From Roseimicrobium gellanilyticum (GTDB lineage: Bacteria > Verrucomicrobiota > Verrucomicrobiia > Verrucomicrobiales > Verrucomicrobiaceae): a stretch of 64,000 nt of DNA. Every line of letters begins with the position of its first letter. Position 1 is the stretch's first letter. Made by a program: the position numbers and the translations under genes. The DNA is taken from positions 310,001-374,000 of the forward strand of contig NZ_QNRR01000005.1 of the NCBI RefSeq assembly GCF_003315205.1, read 5' to 3'. Positions 35,888 through 46,600 of the stretch are shown piece after piece. Under the pieces are notes generated by a model. It was given only the letters and a program-made list of their open reading frames with translations. It ran no database searches and was not told the origin of the DNA.

Positions 35888-36697
35888 CTACTTCTTCCTT
35901 AGCACCAGCACGATGTCGCTGTAGCTGTCATCCAGTTTGCGCTCCTCATCGACTTCATAGAGGAAGTCATGACACGCGACCAGTTCGAACTGGGGCGCGG
36001 TCTTGAGAAGGTTCTTCATCTGCGCTGCGTTGTACGTGCGGAACTGCCAGCGCGTCTCCTGCGTCCAGGTGCGTCGCTCGCGGGTGATGCGTAACTGCGT
36101 GCGAAGATCCTCCGTGCGCGCCCGGCGATTGGGCGGGTCGGTGTGCGTGTTGCAGGTGACCTTGATGCCGTCGCGCTTGCCTTCCCACTGCTCGTGCTGC
36201 GGGCTCGCATCGTTGTAGTCGGTGAGGTGCACGCCGAGGACGTAGAGCCCACCTTGGTACAAGCTGTCTGCCACCTTTTGCAGGTGGGACTCGGCGCCTG
36301 CGCCTTCCAATACATATTTGAAGGTGCTCACGAGGCAGTGGGCAAGATCGAAGCGCTTGCGTCCCGGGACACGGAAGTCTTCCAGGCGATCCTGCCACAA
36401 CGACACCTCAAAGTCGGTGTCCTGAAGACGCTCTCGCGAGTAATCGAGCATGTTCTCGTTCAAGTCGAAGCCGTGCACTTGATGCCCACGCTTCGCCAGC
36501 GCCGCTACCAATCGTCCGGAGCCACAGGCGGGCTCAAGAACTCTGAGCGGACCGCTGCGCGCCTTTTTCACCTGTCCATGACGCACCATCATCATCTCCA
36601 GAAAGTCCGCCTCCTTCTCCGTGTCCGCGTCGAAGATGATGTCGTAGTACAAAGGCGTGTCGTACCAGTCGCGGGATTCAGGGGTGGAGTTGGGCAT
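35888..36697 (-). CDS. Class I SAM-dependent methyltransferase
   Basis: Encodes 269 residues with a Rossmann methyltransferase core: motif I VLEPACGSGRLVAALAKRG (about residues 53-71) and motif II acid GFDLNENM. The post-motif region FDLAHCLVSTFKYV is where a catalytic or substrate motif would lie. Small-molecule and protein methyltransferases share this layout and the substrate is unknown. It is the last gene of a same-strand series below queA, separated from it by about 130 bases. Confidence 0.85.
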   Translation of the reverse strand: MPNSTPESRDWYDTPLYYDIIFDADTEKEADFLEMMMVRHGQVKKARSGPLRVLEPACGSGRLVAALAKRGHQVHGFDLNENMLDYSRERLQDTDFEVSLWQDRLEDFRVPGRKRFDLAHCLVSTFKYVLEGAGAESHLQKVADSLYQGGLYVLGVHLTDYNDASPQHEQWEGKRDGIKVTCNTHTDPPNRRARTEDLRTQLRITRERRTWTQETRWQFRTYNAAQMKNLLKTAPQFELVACHDFLYEVDEERKLDDSYSDIVLVLRKK

Positions 36698-36830
36698 GAT
36701 GGAAAGGGAAATTTTTGGACCGCTAGTGGACGTTTACAAACGCTAATAGGAGAACCCAGCAGCCGGGAAGAGCATGGAAGCGAGGCTATCAGCGTTCCTT
36801 AGCGCCTGTTAGCGGTCCCGTCGATGTTCT

Positions 36831-37805
36831 TCACACTATCAGCATGCAGTCCCCGTAGCTGTAGAAGCGGTACTGCTCGCGAATCGCCTCTTCATACGCG
36901 CGCAGCATCAGCTCGCGCCCGGCGAACGCACTTACGAGCATCATCAGCGTGGACTTGGGCAGATGGAAATTCGTGAGCAAGGCACCCACCACACGGAACT
37001 GGTACGGCGGGTGAATGAAGATGTTCGTCTCGCCACTCTCGGCGACGACCTTGCCATGCTTCGCAGCGGTGCTTTCCAGCACCCGTGTGGCCGTGGTGCC
37101 CACGGCAAGCACGCGCTTTGCGTCCGCAATCTTCGCCACCGTCTCTTCGCTGAGGGAATACCGCTCCGAGTGCATCACGTGGTCCTGCACTCGGTCCACC
37201 TTCACCGGCTGAAAGGTGCCGACGCCCACATGCAGCGTCACGAACGCATGTGGCAGCTTCGATAGTACGTCAGGCGTGAAATGCAGCCCCGCCGTGGGCG
37301 CGGCGATGGAACCTTCCTCACGGGCAAACACCGTCTGGTAGCGCTCCTTGTCATCCTCGCGATCCTGCCGGTGCATGTATGGCGGTAGCGCGAGATGTCC
37401 GTGGGACTTCTCATCCACCACGCGGTCGAACTCGATCAAGCGGTCACCGTTCTCATAAATCTCCAGCACCGTGCCCGTGGCCTCGCCGATGGTGATCGCA
37501 TTGCCAAGGCGCAGCTTGCGCCCCGGCTTCACCATGCAGCGCCACTTGGTCGGTGAGAACGCCTGCAGGCGCAGCAATTCCTTCGACCCATCATTGGAGA
37601 AGTACCTTGCCGGCACCACGCGTGTATCATTGAGCACCACGAGGTCCCCTTCGTGCAGATACTCCGGCAAATCACGGAAGCTGCGGTGCTCAATGCGTCC
37701 TTCCTCCCGATGCACCACCATCATGCGCGAAGCTGCGCGATCTGCGAGCGGTTCGCTCGCAATGAGCTCTTCAGGGAGGTGGTAGTCGAAGTCGGAGGTG
37801 AGCAT
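36831..37805 (-). CDS. queA: S-adenosylmethionine:tRNA ribosyltransferase-isomerase
   Basis: A 324-residue QueA that transfers the ribosyl part of SAM to preQ1 in tRNA to form epoxyqueuosine. Family motifs are LPEELIASEPLADRAASRM, the FRDLPEYLHEGDLVVLNDTRV block, and SIAAPTAGLHFTPDVL with HVGVGTFQPV. The C-terminal TNFHLPKSTLMMLVSAFAG is diagnostic. It is slightly shorter than the usual 340-350. It lies six bases after the zinc-ribbon gene on the same strand. No other queuosine gene is in the window. Confidence 0.97.
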   Translation of the reverse strand: MLTSDFDYHLPEELIASEPLADRAASRMMVVHREEGRIEHRSFRDLPEYLHEGDLVVLNDTRVVPARYFSNDGSKELLRLQAFSPTKWRCMVKPGRKLRLGNAITIGEATGTVLEIYENGDRLIEFDRVVDEKSHGHLALPPYMHRQDREDDKERYQTVFAREEGSIAAPTAGLHFTPDVLSKLPHAFVTLHVGVGTFQPVKVDRVQDHVMHSERYSLSEETVAKIADAKRVLAVGTTATRVLESTAAKHGKVVAESGETNIFIHPPYQFRVVGALLTNFHLPKSTLMMLVSAFAGRELMLRAYEEAIREQYRFYSYGDCMLIV

Positions 37806-37811
37806 CGTCTT

Positions 37812-38162
37812 CTAGGCAAGAATGTCCGCGCCGCATTTGCGGCATCTGGAGGTGGTCACGATGGCTTCGATGTCTGATGATTTGAATTCGCGGTCGCAGT
37901 TCGGGCATGTCAGAAAGCGTTTCTCTTCACGGCTCAATGTCTTGTTCCGAACCCAGATGACATACGCAAAGTAACTCGCGATGACCAGTTCATCGAGTGG
38001 CCACCATGTCTTCAGCCAGTACAACCCAAAGAGGGCGGCCGCCAGGATCAAGGTGGCAGTGAGGTAGAGCTTCCAAGCCCGGGCTTCGATGCGTCCCTTC
38101 TGCACAGCTTTCCAGAACGCGTCAAACCTTTCACGATTGAGCAACTGGAACTCCTTGATCAT
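37812..38162 (-). CDS. Small membrane protein with C-terminal zinc ribbon
   Basis: Encodes 116 residues: a basic N-terminal helix, two hydrophobic segments (about 33-49 and 57-71), then CPNC and CRKC 21 residues apart, a compact zinc ribbon at the C-terminus. I do not recognise the family. It is six bases ahead of queA and 25 bases behind the SDR gene, all on one strand, so it is probably part of that operon. The ribbon style (TCPNCDREF...SRCRKCGADIL) is that of general structural ribbons, not of a named enzyme. Confidence 0.7.
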   Translation of the reverse strand: MIKEFQLLNRERFDAFWKAVQKGRIEARAWKLYLTATLILAAALFGLYWLKTWWPLDELVIASYFAYVIWVRNKTLSREEKRFLTCPNCDREFKSSDIEAIVTTSRCRKCGADILA

Positions 38163-38187
38163 GGCGTGCGGCCGCGCACGAGAGGTC

Positions 38188-38961
38188 TTAGATCGTCATC
38201 GCCGAGTACCCGCCATCCACGACCAGTTCATGGCCGGTGATGAAGGAGCCCGCACCATTCGCGGCAAGCAGAAGGGCGGCGCCGACGAGTTCCTTGGCTT
38301 CGCCGAAGCGGGCCATCGGAGTGTGGGCCATGATCTTGGCCACGCGCTCGGGCACGAGCACCTTCTTGTTCTGCTCGGCGGGGAAGAAGCCGGGCACGAG
38401 GGTATTCACGCGGATGCCCAGAGGAGCCCACTCGCGTGCGAGGTTGCGGCTCAGGTTGTGCACCGCACCCTTGCTCATGGAGTAGGTGAAGACGCGGCTC
38501 AGCGGGATGAGGCCCGACATGGAACCGAGATTCACGATGCTCGCGGCAATCTTGTTATCCACGAAGTAACGGCCAAACACCTGGCAGGCCAGGAAGGTGG
38601 CCTTCGTGTTGATGTTCATGATGCGGTCGTACTCCTCCTCCGTAATGTCGAGGAAGGGGGTGGGGGAGTTCACACCGGCGCCGTTTACCAGGATATCGAC
38701 CTTGCCGCTGCGCTCGATGACTTCGTTCAGCAGGGATTCAAGTCCAGCCTTCTGGCCCACATCACAGGCCACGAAGTAGCCGTTGCCACCGGCGTCCTTG
38801 ATGCGGTCCAGCCTGGTCTGCGCCTTGGTCGCGTCCCGGCCTACCAGCACCACTTCCGCGCCAGCGGCGGCGTAGCCTTCCGCAATGGCGCCGCACAATT
38901 CTCCGGTACCGCCAATGACCACAGCGGTCTGGCCCTTCAATGAAAACAACTCCTGGCTCAT
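38188..38961 (-). CDS. Short-chain dehydrogenase/reductase
   Basis: Encodes 257 residues with all SDR marks: the cofactor loop [26 protein letters not shown], catalytic Ser in VNLGSMSG, and Tyr-x-x-x-Lys in [11 protein letters not shown]-terminal [11 protein letters not shown] is usual for sugar-acid or keto-acid reductases of the 3-oxoacyl-reductase type. A mannonate/fructuronate or gluconate-type substrate is possible but cannot be fixed from sequence. Its start overlaps the stop of lnt by four bases (ATGA), so it is translationally coupled to lnt. Confidence 0.9.
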   Translation of the reverse strand: MSQELFSLKGQTAVVIGGTGELCGAIAEGYAAAGAEVVLVGRDATKAQTRLDRIKDAGGNGYFVACDVGQKAGLESLLNEVIERSGKVDILVNGAGVNSPTPFLDITEEEYDRIMNINTKATFLACQVFGRYFVDNKIAASIVNLGSMSGLIPLSRVFTYSMSKGAVHNLSRNLAREWAPLGIRVNTLVPGFFPAEQNKKVLVPERVAKIMAHTPMARFGEAKELVGAALLLAANGAGSFITGHELVVDGGYSAMTI

Positions 38962-40334
38962 GTACCGCTCTTCTTAGCAGCAGCGCCCGGCAGGAGCAAG
39001 GCGATCCACCACACGGCGGCCGCGCCCAGCATGAACCACGGCGCCAGCCAGCCAAAGCGGGTGTAGAAGGTCTGCTTGGTGCTGCGCTGCAGCACCCCGG
39101 TAAGCACCCCTTGCTGCATGGGGGCCAGGCTGGCATGCACATGGCCATTCGGGTCGATAATCTGGGATACCCCTGAGCTGGCTGCCACGAGCATCCAGCG
39201 TGCGTTCTCCGCCGCGCGGATGCGGAAGAGCTCGGCATGCTGCAGGTGCTGCCAGGTGCCCCAGCGGGCAGCATCCATGGAGGGCACCATGATGGTCTCC
39301 GCACTGGCGGCGGTCATGCGACGGGCCACATCGGCGAAGTCGCAGTCAAAGCAGACGGGCGTGCCCACGTTTCCCTTCCGGGTCGGCACCGGCAGGGAGG
39401 TTTTGCCGGGCACGCCATCATCGAAGAGGTGTACCGGGTGCACCTTGTGATGTTCCCCGCGCACGCCCAGGCCGTCCAAGGTGAGGGCGGTGTTGTACCA
39501 GCCCTCCTCTTTGTTGAGCTGGGTATGCGTGCCCAGTGTGAGGGTGATGTCCTCCTCCTTGCAGAAGGTGGTGAGCAGCTTCCACTCGGCCGCATGGGCG
39601 CGCACGTCGTAAGACAGGGCATGCTCCGGCCACACCACATGCTGGATTTCCTTGGGCAGTTCACGTGTCGCCTGAATCAAGTCGGAAAGCGAAATGTCCT
39701 CTCCCTGAATGGCAGCGACCCGGATGGATTGGGGGCCATTCTTGTCCGGCACGGGGACGGGACGCTGCACAAACGTGAGCGTTGCCAGCGCTCCCAGCGT
39801 GGTGAGTCCTGGGAACCAGCGTCGGCCGAGGAGGAACGCAGCGCCCAGGACCAGGCACGCACCGGCACCATACACACCCACCCGGGGCAGCAGGGCATTG
39901 GGGCCGAGGGCGAGCCCGGCCGTCATCCACGGAAAGCGTAGCGGGAACAATTCCGCGCGGATGAATTCCCACGCGGCCCAGTTCACCATGGTGAAGACCG
40001 CCAGCTGCCACCCACGCAGTCCCAAGCCCACGGCCCGGCCCTGAGCTACGGCAAATGCTCCCGGAAAGAGGGCCAGAATCGCCCACAGGAGGATCGCCCC
40101 CGCACCGAAGATGTGCCACAGCCAGGTGAGTCCCAGGCCAAAGGCCACCATGCCATGCAGGAAACCCACGACAAAGGCCTGCCGCCCACGCAGGCCACGC
40201 ACGGCCAGCAGCAGGCCCATGATGCCCGGGAGAATCAACCAACTCCCCTTCACAGGTGGGAAGGCCAGTGCATAAAACACACCGGACAGTGCTGCGAAGA
40301 AGCAGCGGGGCATGAGTGGGGGGGATTCACGCAT
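38958..40334 (-). CDS. lnt: Apolipoprotein N-acyltransferase
   Basis: About 458 residues from the ATG at 40334; a later ATG at 40313 is also possible. Lnt adds the third acyl chain to lipoproteins at the inner membrane. The N-terminal half has six or seven membrane segments ([20 protein letters not shown] begins them). The nitrilase-like half has the catalytic Glu in [11 protein letters not shown], a Lys in the [16 protein letters not shown] region and the nucleophile Cys in [13 protein letters not shown]. The last membrane segment is [16 protein letters not shown]. The stretch after the Cys reads FDCDF, whereas many Lnt proteins have Tyr-Glu there. It follows the HAD gene. Confidence 0.93.
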   Translation of the reverse strand: MRESPPLMPRCFFAALSGVFYALAFPPVKGSWLILPGIMGLLLAVRGLRGRQAFVVGFLHGMVAFGLGLTWLWHIFGAGAILLWAILALFPGAFAVAQGRAVGLGLRGWQLAVFTMVNWAAWEFIRAELFPLRFPWMTAGLALGPNALLPRVGVYGAGACLVLGAAFLLGRRWFPGLTTLGALATLTFVQRPVPVPDKNGPQSIRVAAIQGEDISLSDLIQATRELPKEIQHVVWPEHALSYDVRAHAAEWKLLTTFCKEEDITLTLGTHTQLNKEEGWYNTALTLDGLGVRGEHHKVHPVHLFDDGVPGKTSLPVPTRKGNVGTPVCFDCDFADVARRMTAASAETIMVPSMDAARWGTWQHLQHAELFRIRAAENARWMLVAASSGVSQIIDPNGHVHASLAPMQQGVLTGVLQRSTKQTFYTRFGWLAPWFMLGAAAVWWIALLLPGAAAKKSGT

Positions 40335-40416
40335 GGGCGGGGGACGCCATAGGCCAAGCAGCGCCCGTGGCAAGGGGCGGATGGCGAAAATAATTCATGA
40401 TGATCTGAGACTGGGC

Positions 40417-41187
40417 TTATGCGTCCACACTGTGATCGGGCTGAGGTCGACCCACTGGGTAGACGCCCACGGCCTGCCGGAGGGAGCTGCCCCAGTTTCC
40501 CCAGCGGCCAGCATAGGGCCGTGCCGGACGGAGCACCTGCCAGCGATGCTCCCTCCCGATGGCCTCCAGCGCAGGACTGGGATGGATGAGCATGGCGTTT
40601 CCTGCGAACTTGAGCAGGGGCAGGTCCGCGGAGCTGTCTGAGTAGGACCAGGAGTCCTCCAGTTCCTCCTTGGTGGCGGCGGCCACGGCGGGCACGGCCT
40701 GTTTCATGTGCACCAGCTTGGCCTCGCGCTTGTTGTTCAGGCCCACCACTTGGGGCATCACGTTCACCTTCTCTGGGATGATGACCTTCGTGGCGATGCT
40801 GTGGTCGAAGCCGAGGGCCTGGCCAATCAAAGGCGCATAGTAGTCCGGGCTGGCCGTGTTCAGAATGAGAGTACGTCCTGCCCGGCGGTGCTCCGCCATG
40901 ATCTCCAGCAGCTCCGGGTAGACCCACCGTTTCACATCGGTCTCGGCGAACTCCTTCGCGTAGGCGTGGAGTGTCTCACGCTTCATGCCGGCGTAGAGGC
41001 TCATGAAGGCGCGCTTGGTGGTCACTGTTTTTGCCAGTCCCACGGCTCGCATCACGGCCACGGGAACGATTCCCGCCAGCAGGCCCGTGCGCCAGCGTTC
41101 GCGGCGCAGCACGAAATTCGCAAACAGGGTCTGCGTGTCGAACGGCAGCAGGGTGTGGTCGAGATCAAAAAACGCGAAGCTGGGCAT
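40417..41187 (-). CDS. HAD-superfamily IB phosphatase
   Basis: About 256 residues from the ATG at 41187. The catalytic motif is FFDLDHTLLPFDT (nucleophile Asp and acid-base Asp). The second motif is LILNTASPDYY (Thr), the third Lys lies near KREAKLV, and the fourth is SYSDSSADLPLL. The order and cap type match the subfamily IB (SerB-like) phosphatases. The substrate may be a phospholipid head group or phosphoserine-like compound; this is inference. It leads the lnt-SDR-ribbon-queA run on the same strand and lies about 95 bases after the pseudopilin cassette. Confidence 0.88.
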   Translation of the reverse strand: MPSFAFFDLDHTLLPFDTQTLFANFVLRRERWRTGLLAGIVPVAVMRAVGLAKTVTTKRAFMSLYAGMKRETLHAYAKEFAETDVKRWVYPELLEIMAEHRRAGRTLILNTASPDYYAPLIGQALGFDHSIATKVIIPEKVNVMPQVVGLNNKREAKLVHMKQAVPAVAAATKEELEDSWSYSDSSADLPLLKFAGNAMLIHPSPALEAIGREHRWQVLRPARPYAGRWGNWGSSLRQAVGVYPVGRPQPDHSVDA

Positions 41188-41280
41188 GCCGTCACAGGGT
41201 GCGGCATTCGTGCGATGAGTCAAAAGCTATGGCGCTCAAAAAGTTTCACACAGAGGCATCCAGAGGCGCCGAGACAAAAG

Positions 41281-41931
41281 TCAGTAGAGCGTAACTTGAC
41301 CGTTGTAGGGATTCACCACGATCGAGCGAAAGTCCGGCGGCAGGTCTCCCTGGCCGCCCAGATGCTTCTGTTGCACCAAGGTGAGCACGGTCTTCTGGGG
41401 GCGCGGCAGGGTGGTCCCGCCATCTGGCCGGATGATGTAGCTGATGTATTCATACGATTCCCCGATGTCAGCGTCGTTGGGGCCAGCCTGCACGGGTGTC
41501 TTCGCCAGCAGGGTGGTGTGATTGGGATTCGGAGTGAATACAATGCCGGCAGGCAGGCGCTGGACTTCCTGGGTGAAGGCTATCTTCGGTTTCCCTTCTG
41601 CATCCCACCCCGTGATGGTGGCGATCTGGTAGGCGCGGAACTCCTTGCCTTCATCGAGTCCTCCGATGCCTGCCTCCGAGCATCGGTAGAATCGCACTTC
41701 CACAGGCTTGTTGTCCCGTTGGGCGATCATGGTGGCGTGGTCGAGGTCGCTCGCCACCTGTCTTGCCATGCCGCTGAGCTTCTGTGAGGCGATGGATCCT
41801 GGAACCGTGAGCCCCACCATGGCGAGCATCAGTGCCATGATGGAGACCACCACGAGGACTTCCACCAAGGTGAATCCATGTGCTTTGCGCCGGTGGCTGG
41901 CAGGAGAAAACGTGACGTGATGGGTATGCAT
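41281..41931 (-). CDS. Verru_Chthon cassette protein D (pseudopilin-like)
   Basis: Encodes 216 residues. A type IV prepilin signal is present: a basic leader ending in AHG, then FTLVEVLVVVSIMALMLAMV, with Glu at +5 of the mature chain. The rest is a soluble beta-rich head with DGGTTLPRPQKTVLTLVQQK near the end. The size and N-terminus match the GspH/FimT-like class and the family known as Verru_Chthon cassette protein D. It is the last of four co-directional genes, 12 bases after gene C. Processing by a prepilin peptidase and assembly on a secretion-type platform are expected but those genes are not in the window. Confidence 0.9.
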   Translation of the reverse strand: MHTHHVTFSPASHRRKAHGFTLVEVLVVVSIMALMLAMVGLTVPGSIASQKLSGMARQVASDLDHATMIAQRDNKPVEVRFYRCSEAGIGGLDEGKEFRAYQIATITGWDAEGKPKIAFTQEVQRLPAGIVFTPNPNHTTLLAKTPVQAGPNDADIGESYEYISYIIRPDGGTTLPRPQKTVLTLVQQKHLGGQGDLPPDFRSIVVNPYNGQVTLY

Positions 41932-41943
41932 GTGGGGCTCGGG

Positions 41944-43062
41944 TTATTGGAGTTCCGTGATCCACTTGGAGGCACGCAGGGAAACCGTGGTGGTGAGCAG
42001 CTTGTAGTGGAGCTTGAGCCCGCCAAGACCTGCTTCCACAGCCTTCAGATCGTCTGCGTTCTTGGCAAAGTCGGTGAACTTTCCTTTCAGCACTCCGCGC
42101 ACTTTTTCAGCCGCCGCATCCGCGTCGCCCCCGTTCAAGTTTACGAAGCGGTCGTATTCCTTTTCATCGGCCACGATCAGCGTGATTCCCACCATCGGTG
42201 GCAGTTGATGCTGCCGTGAGCGGCTGATGGTATTGACGCCATTCCACTGCAAGTCACGGCTGTCATATCCATACTTGGAGTCCGGCTCGATCTTGGTATC
42301 GGAGTAGCCGGAGCCTGCGTTCGTCACGGTGACATTCGCAGAGAATGGCACCAGCACCACGGCGAGCACGTTTTCCGCAACCGGTCGTGAATGCTCGGTC
42401 AGATCGTCTTGAAACCACTTGATGGCATCTGCCCGGGCCTTCTGGGTGTTTATCTTCAGCGTGGTGCTGTAGAGGATGCTCTTCTCCGCGGGTTGGGCAT
42501 ACTGCATGAGACGGAAGCGTTTCCGTTCGGGATTCACGTTCGTATTCTGCTGCATGAAGTTCGGCCGCTCGGCCAGGTCGCTGTCGTACTTCACGTAGTA
42601 ACCCCAGCAGTTCATGAGGTCATGAAGGCGCTCATACTGGGAGGTGGCGCCTCCGTTTCCGGCAGCTCCGCCCAGCGAGCCTGCATGACCCAGGGGCGCC
42701 TGGAAAAACACGGCCTGACCATGCTCTTCACCCTTGGTGCCCACGAGATCCTTGGAGGCTGCAAGAATGAAGTGGTGGTCCGAGGACCGCTCGTAGGAGG
42801 TGGCATTGCCATTCGCATCCCGCTTGAAAGCCCAATAGGCATCGAGCGAAGCCTGGGACAGCGAGTAGCTCATGGAGTCCAGTGCGGCGCGGGCCTCCTG
42901 GAATTCCGTGACCTGGGTGTTGGCCTTGCTGACAGTATCCTGAGTGCGAACCAGCACGTCTGCCAGCAGCGTGACCATCAAGGCCAGAATGCTGATCGCT
43001 ACCAGCAGCTCCACGATGGTGAATCCATACCTGTTCCGTCGTTGTTTGGAGGAAGAGTCCAT
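41944..43062 (-). CDS. Verru_Chthon cassette protein C (pseudopilin-like)
   Basis: Encodes 372 residues. The prepilin signal is RYG then FTIVELLVAISILALMVTLL with Glu at +5, on a short basic leader (SSKQRRNR). The head is large for a pseudopilin and has VLAVVLVPFSANVT and MVGITLIVADEKEYDRF, resembling the GspJ-like class. It matches the remembered Verru_Chthon cassette protein C family. It is third in the cassette, 45 bases after gene B and 12 bases before gene D. Confidence 0.9.
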   Translation of the reverse strand: MDSSSKQRRNRYGFTIVELLVAISILALMVTLLADVLVRTQDTVSKANTQVTEFQEARAALDSMSYSLSQASLDAYWAFKRDANGNATSYERSSDHHFILAASKDLVGTKGEEHGQAVFFQAPLGHAGSLGGAAGNGGATSQYERLHDLMNCWGYYVKYDSDLAERPNFMQQNTNVNPERKRFRLMQYAQPAEKSILYSTTLKINTQKARADAIKWFQDDLTEHSRPVAENVLAVVLVPFSANVTVTNAGSGYSDTKIEPDSKYGYDSRDLQWNGVNTISRSRQHQLPPMVGITLIVADEKEYDRFVNLNGGDADAAAEKVRGVLKGKFTDFAKNADDLKAVEAGLGGLKLHYKLLTTTVSLRASKWITELQ

Positions 43063-43107
43063 GATGATGGCGGTGGTGAAGGGCTGGGGAGGGAGACCGT
43101 GGGAGGA

Positions 43108-43653
43108 TCAGAGTTTCGCCATGGGTCCGGTCTGCTCGAGGTTGGCCACCCACACGGAGCGCTGGCTGAACTGCTTCGAGTTGTCCTTCAGCGCTTCGGC
43201 ATAGTTGGGTCTGTCGGTGAAGCGCAGACGGAGTTTGCGCAGGTAGGGATTCCCCCAGTTGTCGCCCTGGATGGTAGGAGGCACTTGCTCTACTTTCGCT
43301 TCGACAGTGTACATGCGGTCCGTGTCATCAGCGCCCGGCACTTCCGCGCCTGTCTGGTCGAAGAAGAACATCTTGTCCTTCAGTTCGATCTTGGTTGTCC
43401 CTGAGCCCTTGTCCTGCGTGACCCAGGGAGTGGTCTGGTAGAAGGACGTGATGGTCTGCACCATGCGCGCCTCGGCCTGCTTGTTTGCCGAGTGACGAAT
43501 CGAGTCCAGCCCAAAGGGGACCATGCCCATGAGCGTCAGGAGGCAGATGGTGGCAATCCCCACGGAGAGGGCCACTTCCGGAAGGGTGAATGCTGAGGCG
43601 AAGTTCCTTCGCGAGGATCGAAATGCAGCGGTGATGCTTTTCATGGGGATCAC
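43108..43653 (-). CDS. Verru_Chthon cassette protein B (pseudopilin-like)
   Basis: Encodes 181 residues from a GTG at 43653 that overlaps the stop of gene A (GTGA), or 178 from an ATG at 43644. The prepilin signal is SA then FTLPEVALSVGIATICLLTL with Glu at +5; the residue before the cleavage site is Ala, not Gly, which is tolerated in some pseudopilins. The head resembles the GspI-like class in size. The overlap with A shows translational coupling. It matches the family of cassette protein B. Confidence 0.88.
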   Translation of the reverse strand: MIPMKSITAAFRSSRRNFASAFTLPEVALSVGIATICLLTLMGMVPFGLDSIRHSANKQAEARMVQTITSFYQTTPWVTQDKGSGTTKIELKDKMFFFDQTGAEVPGADDTDRMYTVEAKVEQVPPTIQGDNWGNPYLRKLRLRFTDRPNYAEALKDNSKQFSQRSVWVANLEQTGPMAKL

Positions 43654-46600
43654 GGGGCGAATTGTTTGCGCTCCACCACGCGGAAGCGGTAGTGCTGGTC
43701 CCAGGTCTTGGGGAAGTCGCCGTAACCCTGACCCACGTTCACCAGTTCCTTGTCATTGGGATCCATGTAGCGCTCCAGCGTGGTGGAGCCGCGGTACTCG
43801 GACTGCACGCTATCCTTGCCCTCGATCCAGCGCGAGGCATCGGTGGAGCGCGCCTTGCGCAGCATCTGCACGCGATAGTGCACGGTGTACGTGTTCGACT
43901 TCGTGGTCAGTCGTGGATAGAGCTGGCCATAGGGCGCCTCGCGACTGTTGTCCCCGGTGATCTCGAAGGCATCAGCCTGGTTCAGATTGCCATTCCACCA
44001 CTGCACGATGTCCTCATAGGTGCCGGGTACTTTGGCATCATCATTGTACGTCTTTCCCGGAATGCGTTGGGGCACCAGGAAGATCTCGCAGATCTCCGAA
44101 GCGGAGCGGAATACATCCCCCTGGCCGAAGCGGCGCTTGAATCCCTTCAGCGTTTCCTTCACGTTCACCAGATAACGCAGCTCCTTGTTATGGATGGTGC
44201 CTTCCTTGTAGTTCTTGCCGCTTCCGTTGTTGTATCCGGCGGAGGTCTTGCCTCCTGCGGAGTTGGGCGTGATGGCCGCGAAGATCGTGGACTTCATCGC
44301 ACCATAGAGTCCCGTGCTGCGCTCGATGTGGCGGAAGGGCATCATCTCATAGTTGATGTTGATCTTGCCCGCCGTGGAGAAAGCCTCGCTGATCGCATAA
44401 GGCTCGACCACCGGCATCCAGAACAGGTCGAGGATCAGGTGATCCCGGGGTGACTTGAATCCCTCGTGATCGAGCTTGTTGGGTTCTGAGGTGGAGGATG
44501 TGGAGCGCGAGGCCGGATTGGGGCAGAAGAGCAGCGTCTGCCAGGGTCGGACCGCCGTTGCTGTGTCAGATGCCTTATACATGCCCGTGGGCAGCGAGCC
44601 AAAAGCCACGGCTGACGCGATCTGACGGTTCGGACTGTAGCTCGCGCCTGTTTCAACATTGAAGCTGCCCCTGCTGAAGTAGCTGTTGGCGCCAGTGGCC
44701 AGGTTTCCCTCGTCCGCCTTGTTGATATAGGGACCATCTTCGATCTTTCCGGTGCCATTGTCGAAGTCACCTGGCCTGCCATCCGCATTCATCGCGCCGT
44801 CGAGACCACGAGGCACTGCGGGTGGACAATCGCGATAATAGGTGACGCCTTTCACCAGCGTGCCGGCGGTTTTGTGCGTGTCTGCTCTCGAGTTGTTGTA
44901 GTTCTTTCCAATGGTGGCATCAGAACCCGGTGGACCAAATTGTCCTCCGTAGGTGTGATTCCCCATCCGGAGGAAATGCAGGCGCTCCACGTCGAGACTC
45001 GCATATTGCGGATGGGTGGTGAACCAGGTCTCCGGCACTTCCTTCATGAGTGACACCATGCGCAGGTCACCTTTGATGACATTGTCCACGCCGATCTCCA
45101 CGCTGCGGGTGATATCCCCGTCGCGGATGATGGAGGTCATGAAATCACCCGGTGCCACATTGAAGCGGCCAGCGATGTCATTGAACCCCTTGTTCAAGCT
45201 GTCATCGGTCAATCGTGGAACCTTGAGCTTCACTGGAGGAAAGGTCAGGGTCAGCTTTTGCACCGTTTGTGCCGCGCCCAGTCCATTCTGCACCTCGACG
45301 GTGATGGTACCTCCGGAGAACTGAAAGTCCGTCTTCCCGGTGACATTGATCTTCTTGCTGTAGAAGGGGAATCCCTTTTCCGGGTCACCTTGTACCAGGG
45401 TTCGGCCACCGGATTTTCCGTTGCCTGTGGCGCTGTCGATGTTCGCCTGCTTGAACTGCTGTGTCAGGCCATTGAACGGAGTGGAGTGTCCACCTCCGAC
45501 CCAGCCCACGGCCACATTGGCATGGAGCGTGGCATCGCTGGGAAAGCCGAGATTGTCCGAGCCAGCCTGAAAGCCCTGCAGTCCGGTGATCCTGTACCGC
45601 ACATCGGGCGACCAGCTCGGTGGTCCGGAGGTCGGTGAGAAGGGCTCCACGATGACAAAGGCCTGCATCTCGGAGGTGGCCTTGGTGCCGTCGGGTTTGT
45701 TTTGTGTCGCCGACGCCGCGAAGACGATGGCGACTTCAGTGACGGTAGGGAAGCGGCCAAATCCCCGGGAACCATTCGTCGAGACCGCTGGTACAGCGGA
45801 GGATTCTCCCAGATACTTGCCCGTGCGCTGGGGGAGGAAGTAGTACTTCGGCTCCATGGCCGTGCTGTAGCTGTTCACGGACCAGCGCAGAAGGTCGACC
45901 ATCTCGGTGAGCACCTGGTTGCGTCGATCTGCGCCCCACTTGATTTCAAAGGTGCTGCCAAATCCGGGAACGGGATAGGTGCGGTTGGCCGACTTCGCGC
46001 CCGTGTAGGGCTGCAGCATGCCGGTGTACATGTCCGTATTGCGGCCCGGGCATCCGTCGCCGAGTTCGCCTTTCACGTTCTGTGAAGAGCCGGGCTCGGT
46101 CGTCGATTTGAAATTGGACTGGCGATGGAAGTACCACGGTCGTCCACCCGCAGTCCCGAGGAATGCGAGCAGCTTGTCCATGGCATTCCGCTGGGAGGTA
46201 TTCAGCGACATGGGCCAGAGCATCACGCGCGGCTTGTTGAACATCGTGAGCTCCGGCGCGCGACTGTGCGCCGTGAGGAAGAATCTTCCCAGTGCGATAT
46301 CTGCATGCGTCAGCGGTGGGTCTTGCAGCTTCCGGTCCCGATCAAATACCAGCTCATCCAGATTCGCATAAAGGCGGGCGTCCTTTCCTGTGAGGGAAAT
46401 GGCCGTGGTCGCGGCCTCCGTACCGCCTTTGCTCCCACCCCATGCGATGCGTGGGCTGATTTTGAAGTAGGGTTCCAGTGCCTCGGCCAAGGCAGTATCA
46501 CTCGCGCCTGGATCGACCAGCCATGAGGAGCCAAAGGCTTGAAATACCGGGCTCAGACACGTCTGTGCCGGATGTCCTGCATAGCGGGCAAACTCATTCT